Assembly: GCF_003073045.1 (NCBI RefSeq)
Contig: NC_037599.1
Span: 6,522,247-6,586,246 of the forward strand
Source of the DNA: Pomacea canaliculata
Lineage: Eukaryota; Mollusca; Gastropoda; Architaenioglossa; Ampullariidae
Reading direction: 5' to 3'
Length of the DNA stretch: 64,000 nt
Position numbers and translations under genes: made by a program. Positions 35,581 to 47,736 of this stretch are shown piece by piece (positions within the stretch are counted from its first letter, which is position 1; every line of letters begins with the position of its first letter). The notes beneath the pieces were generated by a model. It had not been told where the DNA came from. It was given only the letters and a program-made list of their open reading frames with translations, and made no database searches.

Positions 35581-37301
35581 TCAGGCTCTGGAACCCGACG
35601 AGCCAAATTTAAACTCGCTCAGGATGTCCCGGTACTCGGCAAAGCTCCGCATCTTCTCAATCAGCCAGGTGCCATACTGTGTGCCACCTGCAACTTTGGA
35701 TTTCTTGCCGCAGAACTGTTGCAACGTCGTTGCCGTCGACGACGACGCCACGGGGCCGGAGGGCATGATGCAACTGATGTCTGCGTCGTAGTTGGGTTCG
35801 AAGAAGAAGGGCACAGACATGCGATCGACACCCGTGTCGACAACTCTGTGGCAAGTAGCTTTGAACCGCCCGCCCGACATGGCGGAGAGCATGTCGCCGA
35901 TATTCATGACGAGGGAGCCCGGGCGACACGGCACGTCCAGCCACTGGCCCCCCTCCAGCCGGATCTGCAGACCTTTGTACGCGAACGTGTCCAGCAGAGT
36001 GACGAACCCTGTAACCAAGATGTAGGGGCTACGTGAACTTGAAATAACGGTTGCATTCTGGTATTCTCAGCTCCGATCTAAACTACCTAAGAGCAAGTTA
36101 CCCGCATAACGTGCAAGATCAACGTATGGTTGTTTGTTCTGGAGCACCCCGATTTCTTAAATGTGAGCGACTACGTTTTCATCTCATAGTTATCATCGAC
36201 GACTCCTCCTCCTCTTCTTCTTCATCATCATCGTTATTTTCGCCTAAGGAATAGTACGTCGTCACGTGGTGGTACGCGGTAGTGATGTAATTCTTACCTG
36301 AATCAGAATGTTCAGAGCAGCACAGCACCGTTCCGTCATCGACAGCCTCGTCCGGGACGTCGCCGTACCGTGCCGGATAATGCAGCAGCCGTAGGGTGGA
36401 GAGACTGTTAGGGAAAAACATGTCCTCGAACCACTCCTCGCCGAGGTCGCAGCCCAGTGACACGAGTCGCAGAATCTCCGCGCCGCAGTGCGTGGCGGCA
36501 TAGTAGTACTCGACCATGTCGGAGTGAAACGCACGGGACCCTTCCAAGCCTGCAGGCCAAACGTTGGGTTCGTTGAAGAACGGATGGATCGTGTCGTCAT
36601 CAGGGGGTATTTCCTGGCCTATTTCAAAACCTTCTTTGTACGAAATTTCTCCTTCTTGCAGGGGGAAGTAACCTGTCAACAAGACAGTTTTCATTTACAG
36701 TGGAACAGTTCCAATGTCTGACAGGAGTTATCGTGAACAAAACTGTCATTTATTTCATTCTGTGTCTCAGTCATGTATTCTTTTTCCTCTTCCCTTGACT
36801 TATTTGTGGCAAAGGGGTTGATTTTTCTTGCGCCCCTTTTGTATGTCTACTCAGACTACAATTTAAGTAATCCACCAAACGACTACAAGTTCGTTTTTAG
36901 TTCGCTAAATAATCGGTTGAATTTTCTGCATTTCTAATTCTAGTCCTTTAAGTTCCTTTATGTACAGTATCAGTTTTTTTTAAAGGTCACGTGATCCCTA
37001 ATTTTCGAGAACGACAGCACGGGATTATTATGGTAGTTAATACCATACCTCTGTAACGGTTTCGACTGAAAGGGTTCCACTGCCTTCTGGAAAGCTGTTG
37101 TTTTTCTTCGTCTGGCAGCGAAAAGAACCATCGGGTGTTTGTCATGAGCTTCTGTGAGTCGAGGTCCTTTGCATTGTCTATATACAAGAAACCCACCGTT
37201 TCAAGAGCGTGCACTAGTTTCCGGGCAACATCCAGTCGCTTCGCTGGATCCTGAGCTTTCTTGAGATCGATGACTGGAAGGTCAATGTTACTGGCCGCCA
37301 T
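35581..37301 (-). CDS. 2-oxoglutarate/Fe(II)-dependent dioxygenase, isopenicillin-N-synthase-like
   Basis: Predicted non-haem iron oxygenase of the DIOX_N/2OG-FeII_Oxy family. Exons in coding order: 37301-37049, 36672-36298, 36008-35581. They total 1056 nt, 351 residues, with phase-1 introns. The N-terminal LPVIDLKK is the typical DIOX_N start. Iron ligands are His206 and Asp208 (EHSDSGFVTLL, split over the last intron) and His263 (KATCHRVVD); Arg272/Ser274 (RMSVPFFF) is the RxS 2-oxoglutarate contact. GDMLSAMSGGRFKA is the usual segment before the distal His. Length is normal for the family and all key residues are present. Substrate unknown; many relatives are called iron/ascorbate oxidoreductases. 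Exons are much richer in GC than the flanks. The gene is convergent with HYKK. Confidence 0.9.
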
Positions 37302-38404
37302 GACTTAAAAAAAATATTTATAAGACTCGATTATTATTTCATTTAATCAAACTATACTATGGCACTATATTAAATACCTATTTGACTGCCTGTCAGAAAT
37401 AGCGGCGTTCGAATTCTGTTGTTTCTGCGCAAATTCACTTTACAAATGGGCGTCACGCGTGGCTGGCTCAGTGGTGTTTATTGTGTTAACTTTCGTTGCA
37501 GATGCCTTGTCGTATCCTCGGCTGTTATTAATAATATATATAATTAGTTTCGTCTTCTACTGAGAAGATACTGGAAGTCCCACTCTTCCTTGTTCATCAT
37601 AGCGCTATTTGTTTTAAATTACAAATAAACCACGACTTTGTCTTCACGGTCTTAATAAACCATTTGTGAACAAATCAGAAAAAAAAGTGCAAACTATACC
37701 TGCGTTAGTTTACGAGAAGTCAACTTCATGTGTCGCTGAAAAGGATCCTCTTCTGTTTTTAAATACGGAGGAAAGGGGGCGGGACGCGCAGGAGCAGAAC
37801 GATTGACCGTGTAGCCGTACTTTTGCGAACTCCAACTGCTACTTCACATTGTAGTAGATTATTTTGCTGCCTCAGACTCGTTATCTTTAGAGTCGTGTTT
37901 ATGTAAGTTAAGAAATGTGACGTTATTCCGTTTGACTTAAATGAGACTGTTTTCCTCTGCGATAAACTACACTCAAGGATGACCGGTGAATCACAAAAAC
38001 AGGACTACTTGGATGCTGTGGAGATAAAATTTTAAAATATCGGTGATCTAGAGCATGTCGGGGTTTGTTCAGCCTTTTAAAATCATTTTTGGGACTTACT
38101 GTTATATACATTTTTACCAAACGATGAAGACAGTGAAATATTTGATGATATCTTAGGCTGTAGTAGACGTCATCTCGTTCTGTGGGATGAGTTTGATGAA
38201 AAGTTTTATCTCTTGTCTTCAGTTAGCGGGGGATTTAAATAATGAAGGATAGGCGATTATTATAATATCAAAATAGCCCGAAAAAGCATACACGATGACA
38301 GTCTAAAATAATAGGGAACTTAGAACTTGGAAATAAAATTTTCACAATCAATTTGACTGGAGACATGCGGTCGCGAACAGTAGAATGAGGATAGGAAGGT
38401 GGGC

Positions 38405-38455
38405 TGGGGTTAGTGTTTTACGCCGAGCCAGCAACTAACTTAATTTACAGCCTGT
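38405..38455 (+). repeat. Copy of the short GTGTTTTACGCC repeat
   Basis: TTAGTGTTTTACGCCGAGCC followed by AGCAACTAAC matches the core of the 77-bp element at 47,091-47,167. Similarity fades after AACTAA, so this copy is truncated or diverged. Confidence 0.6.
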
Positions 38456-38677
38456 AAACTAAGGCCACATGATAGAAAGGTACAATCATTTACGCAACAG
38501 TATAGTTATAGGGATGGCAGTTGCTTAGCGAACATTTGTCAAAGAATCACAGCAACATGATGTTGGCGAGGGTGAATCCGTGAATGAGATACGGGACAGC
38601 AGGAGTATCAGTTTCAAAAACAAGTTTTAAGCTGTACAAGTCCCTGCAAGGTTGTTCCCATATATTGCTGTACAGTG

Positions 38678-39098
38678 TACGGTTGCGAAGCTTGGACCCT
38701 ATACAAAAAGAAAGATTCAGATCCGATCGACATTGGAGATGAAATGTCTTCGGAGACTGCTCGATCGATCCACATTAAGAAACATAAATACAGAATTCAA
38801 ACGATTTTTTTTCGCAGAGGAACCTCTGCTGACCATCGTTATTAGGCAGAATTAGGCTTGTTTGGTTTTGGGCATGTCACTCAAAATGACACGTACCGTA
38901 CATTGCCCAAGACCCTCCTCCAGGGATGGGTGGAAGGAGAACGTCGAAGAGGCAAGCAGAAAGAGCGTTATAGTAAGAGCAAAATCGAGTGGACAGACCG
39001 TCAGTTACATGACCTACTGGAAGGGACATAGAGTAAGCCCGACTGGCGCGCCTACACCAAAATTGCTGCAGTTCATGATGCCCTCCCAAAAACTGGAA
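38678..39098 (+). pseudogene. Non-LTR retrotransposon fragment, reverse-transcriptase C-terminal part
   Basis: Broken in several frames. YGCEAWTL, then EMKCLRRLLDRS, EEPLLTIV, FGHVTQNDTYRTLPKT, LLQGWVEGERRRGKQK, IEWTDRQLHDLLEGT and a stop. This order (YGCESWTL, FEMKCLRRLL, WFGHVTR, GRRRGRQ, D..W) is the known C-terminal tail of LINE-type endonuclease/reverse-transcriptase proteins. Frameshifts separate the blocks, so it is inactive. It belongs to a different family from the 48.3-49.6 kb element. Confidence 0.8.
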
Positions 39099-39708
39099 AC
39101 AGTATTTTTTGGGGACAGAGAAAGAGAGAGTATAAGAAGGTGATTTGTAAATAGAAATATATCTGTACCATTATAAAATACAGTTAACATTTGGGTGGTT
39201 TCAGTTAATTTTTTTTTTCACTGAAGGTATAAATATTGATAGCTTGTACAAGCGCAAGACTGGCAAAGATTAGAGGCCCAATTAATTAATCGAGTTGTCA
39301 AAGTCGATTACCGGATTATTTCGTTCGTCTGCATGAATTAAATATGCACTTTTGCATGTGCAGTGAAGATAAAGATGTAGAAGAAAGAAAACATACATGC
39401 ATTATATCTCGCTTTGATATATGTGTACCCTACAATTAATACAGCAACAATAACAATTATCACAGGAAGACGTTCGATCGTCTTTGGGAGGGAAGAACTT
39501 CGTGCTGACTATGAACGACGTTGACATTCTTGCCTCCTCAGTATATCTCTTATGAGAGGGCGGCTGTCCCCCTTCCGTATCCTACGCCACTGTGTCATAG
39601 CGGTCGCGATCAAGAAGTGCCTTCTCCAGTTCTCGGTATGGCCGAACTACAAACGTCCGTGGCCAAACTGAACGATCGACAGGTAGCTGACCTCGATGCG
39701 CGATTTCA

Positions 39709-39716
39709 TGACGTCA
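39709..39716. promoter_or_regulatory. CRE (TGACGTCA) upstream of COX5B
   Basis: Perfect palindromic cAMP-response element 189 bases before the COX5B start codon, in a locally GC-richer stretch. A CREB/ATF site in a nuclear respiratory gene promoter is plausible. Function is inferred from the motif alone. Confidence 0.5.
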
Positions 39717-39901
39717 CATAGACTGTGCTGAATAGGCTTTATCATATTTGCGATTTATTATAATAAAATAGTACACAAATAATGCTATAATCTGCTTTAA
39801 AATAAATTATATGAAACTTGTAATTAATACAGATAATATATATTATAAGATATTTCCTCTTTGCCCGACAAGCGAGATTCTACGAGAAAACCTGTTATTT
39901 C

Positions 39902-39912
39902 AAGATGGCGGC
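39902..39912 (+). promoter_or_regulatory. YY1 motif overlapping the COX5B start codon
   Basis: AAGATGGCGGC is a consensus YY1 site and contains the COX5B ATG. YY1 sites of this form near the transcription start are known in mammalian COX5B and many mitochondrial and ribosomal genes. Here it suggests a very short 5' leader with the start of transcription close by. Confidence 0.5.
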
Positions 39913-42900
39913 GTCATTGCTTCGGACAAGTGCTGGTGCCCTCCGCCGATCCATGACTGTCCAGTCACTTAGAGCAGCCTCTGGTGGTGGTGGAGTTGTT
40001 GATCACCAGAAGGGAAAAATTGGTAACATTGATGCATTTATGCTTCAGTAATTCGAATCTCATTTAATGGAACATCATACGTGACTTCCTTGGATTTGAC
40101 AATGGCCGTCTCAGGAGCGATCGAATTTATAAATGAAGTTCCCATACTGACACGACTCTACAGCAAATCGAAGACAATGATAACTTTAGGTTTTTTAAGA
40201 TCTTTAATCGAACAGTTTATTGTATAGGTCGTCGGCTAATGTTGCATTCTGTACCTGCTTTTAGGTGTCTTACCTAAAGGACATGTGAAGGTTAATATAC
40301 TTGTAGCAGTAACCATAGACTATATGTTATCTACAGTCTGTGCAGCAACTAATTTGTTATACACCTCAAAATGATGTGCAGAATAATTGACATAATTTAC
40401 TGAAAGCCTTCTTAAATGCAGGCGTGCTAATCTTTGTCTTTATTTGTCTGTTATATATACAATGTTGTTGCCCAAGTTTTAGTTGGTTAATGTTAATCAC
40501 CAACAAATAATATATCTGAAGGCATATTTTTTACATTTTGGGATTAAAGCAAATATTTACAATAATTATGATCATTTACATATGTACTTTAATCAGTAAG
40601 TTGCATGCACACACCTAAACTGTTGCGGCCCTATGCTTCTCAAGGAGTATAAGGACTAAAATAACACACCTATGCACACAGAGAAGTGTGCACACACACA
40701 TATATATATATACTCACACACATGTACTAGTACTGCCTTAACAGAAGTCTTAAGAAACAAATGTTTTGAGAATAAAGACATTTATTTTTTATTGCAGCTT
40801 CTGATAAAGTTTCAATGCCAGATACCTTGGGACATTCAGTTGGCCTGGAACGATTTGAGCTGTTAGCTAAACTTGCAGGAAATGAGGTATATTTCTATGA
40901 TAAGAAAATGGTTCATTTGAAACTGAAAGATTGTAGTTGACAAAAATTATGATTAGTCCATAAAGTTATATTTCATTGCTTAACATTTACATCATAAGCT
41001 TTTGAAAAATGAAGATGGCTACCATTGAAAGATGACTAACCTTTACAACAGTTTATGATGCATGTAGTTGAGATACATCTTTGTTGGGACATTTCCAGAA
41101 ACAGTGATATTTTCAAGGTGCTGATAAATCTGTTGTAATTTGATCAAGCTTTTTAAGTTTACTGAGCTTAACTATAGAAAGCATTCAGTTACGACAGAAA
41201 TACTTTTACAAACAAGTTTGAATATATTTTAAATGTTGCTTTTTGAAATTCCAGGATCCTTTCGAAATGAATGTGAAAAAGAGGGCAAAGGGAACAAAAG
41301 ATGAACCTACCTTAATTCCTTCTATGTACGAGAAGCGACTGGTTGGTTGTATATGTAAGTTGGATTTTAAAAGTTTATATATTACAACTTAAACATCTAT
41401 GCCATATAAATCTGTCTTATCAGTAGTAGTAAAAACTTCAGGATTAGTACCTGGTGTCCTAATTAGTACTAGTCTGGGTCTGAGTTGGGGCACAACTCCC
41501 TTAACGTTGAAGTGGTACTGCAAAAATATAATTCTTTGTTGTAAGGATTTTTACTGTTTTTATGATACAGAACAATAAAAGACTTGAAAATTTTATTTTC
41601 AGGTTATTGAAAAATGTACAGTAGTTTATTTCAGATTGTACACTAGTTTTAGTGTCTTTGTAAAGTACAAACTATTATCTAAATTTGCAAGCATGGTATT
41701 TTTAAAAGACTTGAGGTCTATACAGTCAAAGTGGATATCCTCAAGCTTGTGCAAAACAACAGCCAAAAAAAAATAAATTCAAAAACCAAAATAATGTTTA
41801 GATCAAAAAGCCAATGCTTATAATTGTAAATTCTTTACACGTCTGATTAAGACTACAAAATTTCATTACTGTAGGTTTAACCAATCTTGAGACTTAACTT
41901 TTCAAGTGAACACACCACAGCCAAAAATTCTAATTCATTTAAGTTTAATTTGTGACAGATACCTAAAAACTTAATTTAAAATCATTGGTCATTCTATTAT
42001 GTAATTTAACCCAAACATAGCTTTTCAAGAATGAAAGTTTATTTTTGTCATATCGGTCTCGGTACGTTAGGGTATGAATAAATTGTATCCACTATTCAGC
42101 TGATGCTCTCCACTACTAAAAATTTAGCACATATTCCACACTGTTTGATGATTATTAATTTATATATGAGATTTTATAACATACCGTTTCTGAGTTCATA
42201 CTTATGAAAACAATTCATAGCACATTACTGTGCCTTATGATTGACATCTGATCGTGCCATTTATTTGACAGTGAACTTTGTTTTTAGAAACCAAGTAAGG
42301 TGATTCCAAAAAGTTTAGTATTCTCTGAACAGCTCATTCTGTCAAATAGAAAAGATAAAAAAATGTTGTATAGAAAAACAACAAATTTTCAGCCTTGTTC
42401 CTATGAATAGACATAATTATCGCGAGAGGTACCAACCAATCCAATCACACAGTTTCACAGGAAATTTCTAAATAAGCCAATAGTCGCCGATGTTTGAAAG
42501 ACAAAATTTGAAATAGTTTTTGAGCTAATTATACCTCAGGTACTTCATTGATAAAAGGGATTAAGAAATAAATGCCAATTCCATCGATATGCAACATACC
42601 AGGCTTAAAATGATCGATGTGTGCATAACCAAGGCTCAAATAGCAAATTTTTTTGTGTCGGCATGTAAAATTTGGTGTGAGTAGGTGTCAAAAATGAATT
42701 TATTGAACGTCAAAGTATGCATTTGTCAACAAAAATGTATCTGAACTATTTGTATGTCAAAGTTTCGAAGTGTGTAATCTCAAACTAAACCACACCTGCC
42801 AAATTGATCCCACTGTGACCGTATCATCCCAACACCAAAATTAGATCAAGACTGACCAAGTCTGAATGAATTCTCAGGCAGTGGCACCAGTTTCATATTA

Positions 42901-43292
42901 ACTGAACATCTGCATGTACATTTAATAAGAAGTAAAGAATAATGATGACAAAGGCTTTTTAAAAATTGATTTAAGAGAAAATCACATTATGTGCCACAAT
43001 GGCAAAGAACTAAATTAGTTCCAACCCCTGCTCCCCACCTTTAGTCATTTCTTTTGGTTACTGATAAAAAGTACATAATTTTCACTTGCTTTCATACTCT
43101 GAAGAAAATGCATGATTACCTGCAAAAGATTACTGAATGTACATTTTCAGTAGCTGGCATTCATTGACTATTTCTCCATGTTTTTCAGGCGAGGAGGATG
43201 CAGTGAGCATAAACTGGATGTACTTACACAAGGGAGAACCCAAACGGTGTGAGTGTGGCTACTGGTTTAAGCTGTCGGAGCTTAAACACTAA
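39905..43292 (+). CDS. COX5B: Cytochrome c oxidase subunit 5B, mitochondrial
   Basis: Nuclear-encoded, zinc-binding peripheral subunit of respiratory complex IV on the matrix side. Exons: 39905-40022, 40798-40886, 41255-41354, 43189-43292 (TAA), total 411 nt, 136 residues. The N-terminus MAASLLRTSAGALRRSMT is rich in Arg/Ser/Ala without acids, a mitochondrial targeting peptide. The mature part includes LGLERFELLAKLAG-like residues (HSVGLERFELLAKLAG), KRLVGCICEED and KRCECGYWFKL. The Cys of GCIC and CEC are the zinc ligands; the second pair is CxC where mammals have CxxC. I recall the same CEC form in insects, so it is probably the normal invertebrate state. All introns are GT-AG and phases agree. 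Confidence 0.96.
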
Positions 43293-46200
43293 CATTTCTG
43301 AAAAACTCAACGAGACAACTTTGTTCAGTTTGTTACATCTACATCTTAGGAAGACCAAGTGATGCTTTTGGACTGAATGTTGAGAACAAGACTTAGGTTG
43401 CTAATGCTGTTCATATGTCCAGAAGAGCGAAAATCACTTTTTCCATTAGAATTTACTTTGATATTTTTTCTTTTGTGTAAAAGAGTTTGCAACAAAAAAT
43501 GAAAAATAAACATTTGTTGGGTTATTTGAATATGCTTCTGCCTTCTTAAGATTGCTGTGAAATATCTGAAAATAAGTGCATACCCCAGTAAGACCATATT
43601 TATATAGCAAATCGTGGGCTAGGGACCGAAGCACATATTTACATCACAGCCTAGGAACCATAGTTATGAATTGAGAGTATATCTAGGGTGACGGGAACTC
43701 GTCGAAAGAGAGCGTCGTTTCCAAACTTATAAAGCAGTATCTAGATATTTCTATTTCTTTATTCCAGGGCACCTTTGCTATCGCTTTATAACTACCGCTT
43801 CAGGAGTTAAACATCTGAACATTACTTTATAATTTTGGAAACGTTTTTCGAGTTCCCCATGTTGACCCTGGGCATTGGCTTGCTCTCACATTACCACCTT
43901 GGGATTATGCAGTTGAAGTTGTGAAACAAGTGTATTGTTGCCTTGGTAAATCTAGGATTAGTGCCTTGTCTCCTGTTATTAACTGGTGTCTGTGACTACA
44001 GATGCTGCCATAATTAAAGGAACATTGAAAAATATGCCCTATAAACTAACAAAAGAGCCATGTGGGATCTGGACACTAACTACATAGACCATTTTCCCAT
44101 GCCTTCGGACAACAACTTGCCCTTGTTTAAGGAAGGATGCCTAGTAGAAGGGAAAATAAGACCAAATGGATTTGATCTCCAGCACGACCATTTTAACACC
44201 AATTACATTCTAGATCTAAACAACTTTCATGTAAGAGATTAAAATCGACATCTCAAAAACTTATTTCCCTTCCATCTGCATATGCAGAACAAAACACCTC
44301 AAGGTAAACAAGCTTGTAGCACATTTTATAAAGTTTTTTTTTTTTAGGTGGCAATGAATTGATCATCTCAAATGAAAGCACATAGTAAACTGAAAAAGCA
44401 TTCACCATTTTTGTTTTGATAATGATAAAGCTTAATCGGGTGGACCTCACATCGAAATAATTGTATGATATAGTTTTGGAAAGCTGCTGTGTTTAAAAGT
44501 AGACAAAATTTTCTTTCCATCTGGTAGTTTGAAAATTATGGAGCTAGTCATGCAAGATCACAAAATGCGCGAACGTATACTGTACCTATTAAACCCCACT
44601 CTTACCACATACACAATAAAAATATTCAGTTTAAGATCTTCATTCTGAGTATTACAATACCACTGGTAACAATCTACTGACAATATTACTTGAAATAATT
44701 TAATATAAAAGGTTACGACGGTATGACTATAACATTTTTGCAAACAATGCCCATCGCCCAACAGTACCCTGGATGAATCAGCAAGTTCGCTCCTAGACCC
44801 AAGTCATGAATACCAAGTAAGGACATGACATCACCACGATAAACAATATATCCATTCGTTAATCTCTGCGGCGAGTTGAATTCATTTCTGTGTGATTTTA
44901 AAAACCTCAAGGGATGGGCAGAAGAGTAATTTATAAGAAATCTGAATGTCTACAGGGTTAGTCTTCGTGACTTTCATTACATCACCACGAGGCAACGAAG
45001 AGTCAAACATTCTAGCGACAAAGTTAACCTACAGCGAAAAAGAAAATCCCTGAAAGTTAAACACATTTCTTTCAGTAATCACGATTACAAAGCATCGCTT
45101 AGGTCACCATTTGTACGATGACATTGATTGCCAATGAGTATTCACTTCAGAGTTACAGTCCTTGAATGGATCTTGCTTGAGGGTGGCGATTTGTAAACAT
45201 CTCAAGACCAAAACAGAAACAGCGTTCTTCTAGTAAACATCTAGCACTATGTAGGTCTTCTTCAACGAAAGAAACTTTCTGAATATACAGCAATTCAAGA
45301 AAATGAAACAGGTAAAATTTCATTTTGCTGACTTGGTTTCGCAGTTATAAATACAGCGGACCTTTGTTATGGCGTCTCAGCTGATATGGTTGCAATACAT
45401 CTGAATTTAACTAACTAAATATCGTTTACTTCATTGATAATTTTATTTGAAACCAAGCTAACTTTATTAAATGTTCTACAGAAAAGTGCAAATAAATATA
45501 AATTCAGTCTTAAAATAAAGAATAATTAATCGCCCCAGTGACAAAGGTTTCGTAATATTGTAACAGATTGTTGTCTATAGCGTTAATGTTAAAAGGATCG
45601 AAAGAAAAGGTCATTCTTTGGGTAACTAATCTTTTGTTAGGCATTATTAGATTCTGGATCTTCATTCCATTACTAAATTTAAAAAGTATGCCCAAATTGT
45701 GCAAAACGTAAATAGGCAAAATCTAGCTTAGTTTGAAGGTACAATGGTAATTACCAAACTAACCAATACTAACCAGTATTGAGAGCCAAGCCGAGTGAGT
45801 AGAGGAGTACAGGGCAAACACATTTTCTGAAGATGTAACAGGTATAGTCCAGCTGCTGATTTTATTCTCTTGTGAGCCAGAGCTTCATTCTTTGGAAGCA
45901 AATTTTAAAATCAATTGTTTCATTTGAAAACTGTATTTCCTCAGTTTATGAGATTATTTTTCTGGCATCAAGTCTACACAGCAAAAGAGTAGTTAGGGTT
46001 AGAAATTAGTGCTTTTGTAGCACTGATAAAGAATTATCATCTTGGAAGGTGGTAAGCCACATGGCTCCTATAGGACAGAGTAAAAGATTCTGCTTTTCAC
46101 AGAGATATTTACCCACATGATTTTTCTCAATGTACACAAAAATCTGGAAAATGCAGTTTGTGAACTGTTAGTACAATTTTTAGGTCATTGTGATTTTTGA

Positions 46201-46440
46201 TATTTAAAAATTTTCAATTTTGTTTTGTTCGGTACCTGATTCTGGTTTTCTGTATGCCATTTCCAGTGTGTAGTTTAAATGATCTTCTGAATATGATTCT
46301 CCATACCATGTATCATATGAAGAGCAGCCTTTACTGGCTGCGGGAAAGTGGAAATAATATGTATAAACAAATATCTCCTACTATGCAGTGTTCAGGGCAG
46401 CTACTGTAGCCAACTAAACCATTGTAGTACAATCCAGAAA
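43293..46440. other. Intergenic AT-rich DNA after COX5B
   Basis: Contains the COX5B 3' UTR. Apart from that, no exon, RNA gene or repeat was recognised; only short chance open frames occur. Confidence 0.5.
43505..43510 (+). terminator. COX5B poly(A) signal
   Basis: AATAAA 213 bases after the COX5B stop, followed by a T-rich stretch (CATTTGTTGGGTTATTTG). Confidence 0.65.
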
Positions 46441-46442
46441 TA

Positions 46443-47736
46443 TTTTGGGTTGTTGGAAAAGTCATGATGCATTTTTGCAGTTTATGGTGCTAGTTGCAGC
46501 TTCATTCTAAAACAAACTTTGAGCAATTTGATTGAGCTTTGGAGATTTTACAAGAAGTTGAAGATCAAAAACCAAGCTGTCCATGTTCACCTTATTTCAC
46601 TGTTTTACTTCTGTAAAAAGAACATGCATCAAGCTAGTTGCATAAAGTTTATGGTCACAATGCTTTACAAGAACGTCAGTGCCAGCAATGGTTCATGAAG
46701 TTCCATTCTGGGGATTTCACTCTTAAGGATGCACCTTGGTCTTGGAGGCTCACAGAGGTTGATATTATAATAAAGGCATTAATCAAGTCAAACCCACATT
46801 ATGTGACAAGAGAGATTGTAGATTAAACAGATTGACCATTCATCATTCAAACATTTACAATCAACTGAATAAACTGGGGTACATAAGCAGGCTTGATATT
46901 TGGGTTCCTCATGAACTCAGAGATGTTCATTTGATGGTGCGCATAAAAGTTTGCAATATTCTCATTAAAAATGATCCTCTTCTTGAAGCCTGATAACTGT
47001 TGATGAGAAGTGAATTATTTACAACAATGTGATGCACAAATCATCTTGGTCTCGATGTGATGATTCACCTCAAATGGTACTGTAAGCAGAAGAGGGGGGC
47101 ATTGGTGTTTTACGCCGATCCAGCAACCAAGGCTCTATCACGGCAATGCAGCCAGCCCTGTAAGTATTGTAAGCAGACATTCCTCAGAAGAAGGTTATAC
47201 TCTCAGTTTGGTGGGCTTTTAAGGGTGCTGTGTCCTTTCGAGCTCCTTCCAAGGAACCAACCAATCAATTTGAATATGTACTGTCCGCTATTTGACAGTT
47301 TGAATAAGTCGATCATCCAGAAATATCCAATGCTTGTTAATTGTAAAGAAGTCATGTTATGTCACAACAACATGAGATCACACACAAGTTTGATCACCTG
47401 TCAAAAGTTATTGGAGCTTGGATGGGATAGGTTGCCACACCCACCATACTCACTTTACGTTGTGCCGTCAGACTTTGACTTATTCTGCTCTCTTCAAAAC
47501 TCTTTGTGTGGTATAACATTAAGTTCAAATAAGTCTGTAAATTAGCACCTTGTTCAGTTTTTCGCTGGTAAAGACAGGTTCTTCTATGGACGAGGGATTA
47601 TGAAGCTCATTAAATGATTGCAAAAGGTTATTGAACAAAACTGACAATAGGTCATTTATTTATTTTTGTTCTTTATATAAATAAATGCCCTGAGAAAAAC
47701 AGAGGAAAAAAAATCAAGACTTTTCCAACAACCAAA
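46443..47736 (+). mobile_element. Inactive mariner transposon with TIRs and TA target duplication
   Basis: Flanked by TA at 46441-46442 and 47737-47738. The ends match as inverted repeats: left GGTTGTTGGAAAAGTC at about 46449, right its complement near 47717-47733. The interior is a broken SETMAR/mariner-type transposase on the plus strand: CQQWFMKFHSGDFTLKDAPW (46.68 kb), IIYNNVMHKSSW (47.01 kb), ELLPRNQPIN (47.24 kb), TSLITCQKLLELGWDRLPHP (47.39 kb) and SDFDLFCSLQNSL (47.47 kb). The DxD-type Asp in PPYSPDLAPSD has become YVVPSD with upstream losses. Frameshifts, stops and a 77-bp insertion inactivate it. Full length without the insertion is about 1.2 kb. Confidence 0.88.
47091..47167 (+). 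mobile_element. 77-bp short element inserted in mariner, 10-bp target duplication
   Basis: Bounded by identical TGTAAGCAGA copies at 47081-47090 and 47168-47177. The insertion interrupts the mariner transposase frame after DDSPQMVL and reads GGCATTGGTGTTTTACGCCG, then ATCCAGCAACC, TCTATCACGGCAA and GCCCTGTAAGTAT. Further copies of the core lie at 8,433 and 38,413. There is no polymerase III box and no terminal inverted repeat that I can see. Confidence 0.8.

Larger units (their letters stand above)
37302..39904. other. Intergenic region between dioxygenase and COX5B start codons
   Basis: Divergent spacing of 2.6 kb. It contains a copy of the short GTGTTTTACGCC repeat (38,413), a decayed retrotransposon fragment (38,678-39,098) and a GC-richer stretch from 39,480 with a CRE at 39,709, likely part of the COX5B promoter. 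Nothing else recognised. Confidence 0.6.

Noticed and set aside
35661..36036. Plus- and minus-frame open readings of 60-105 codons over the dioxygenase
   Set aside because: They are other-frame readings of the real minus-strand exon, which has the catalytic motifs.
44060..44242. 60-codon open frame after COX5B
   Set aside because: No recognised motif and no flanking splice or poly(A) signals.
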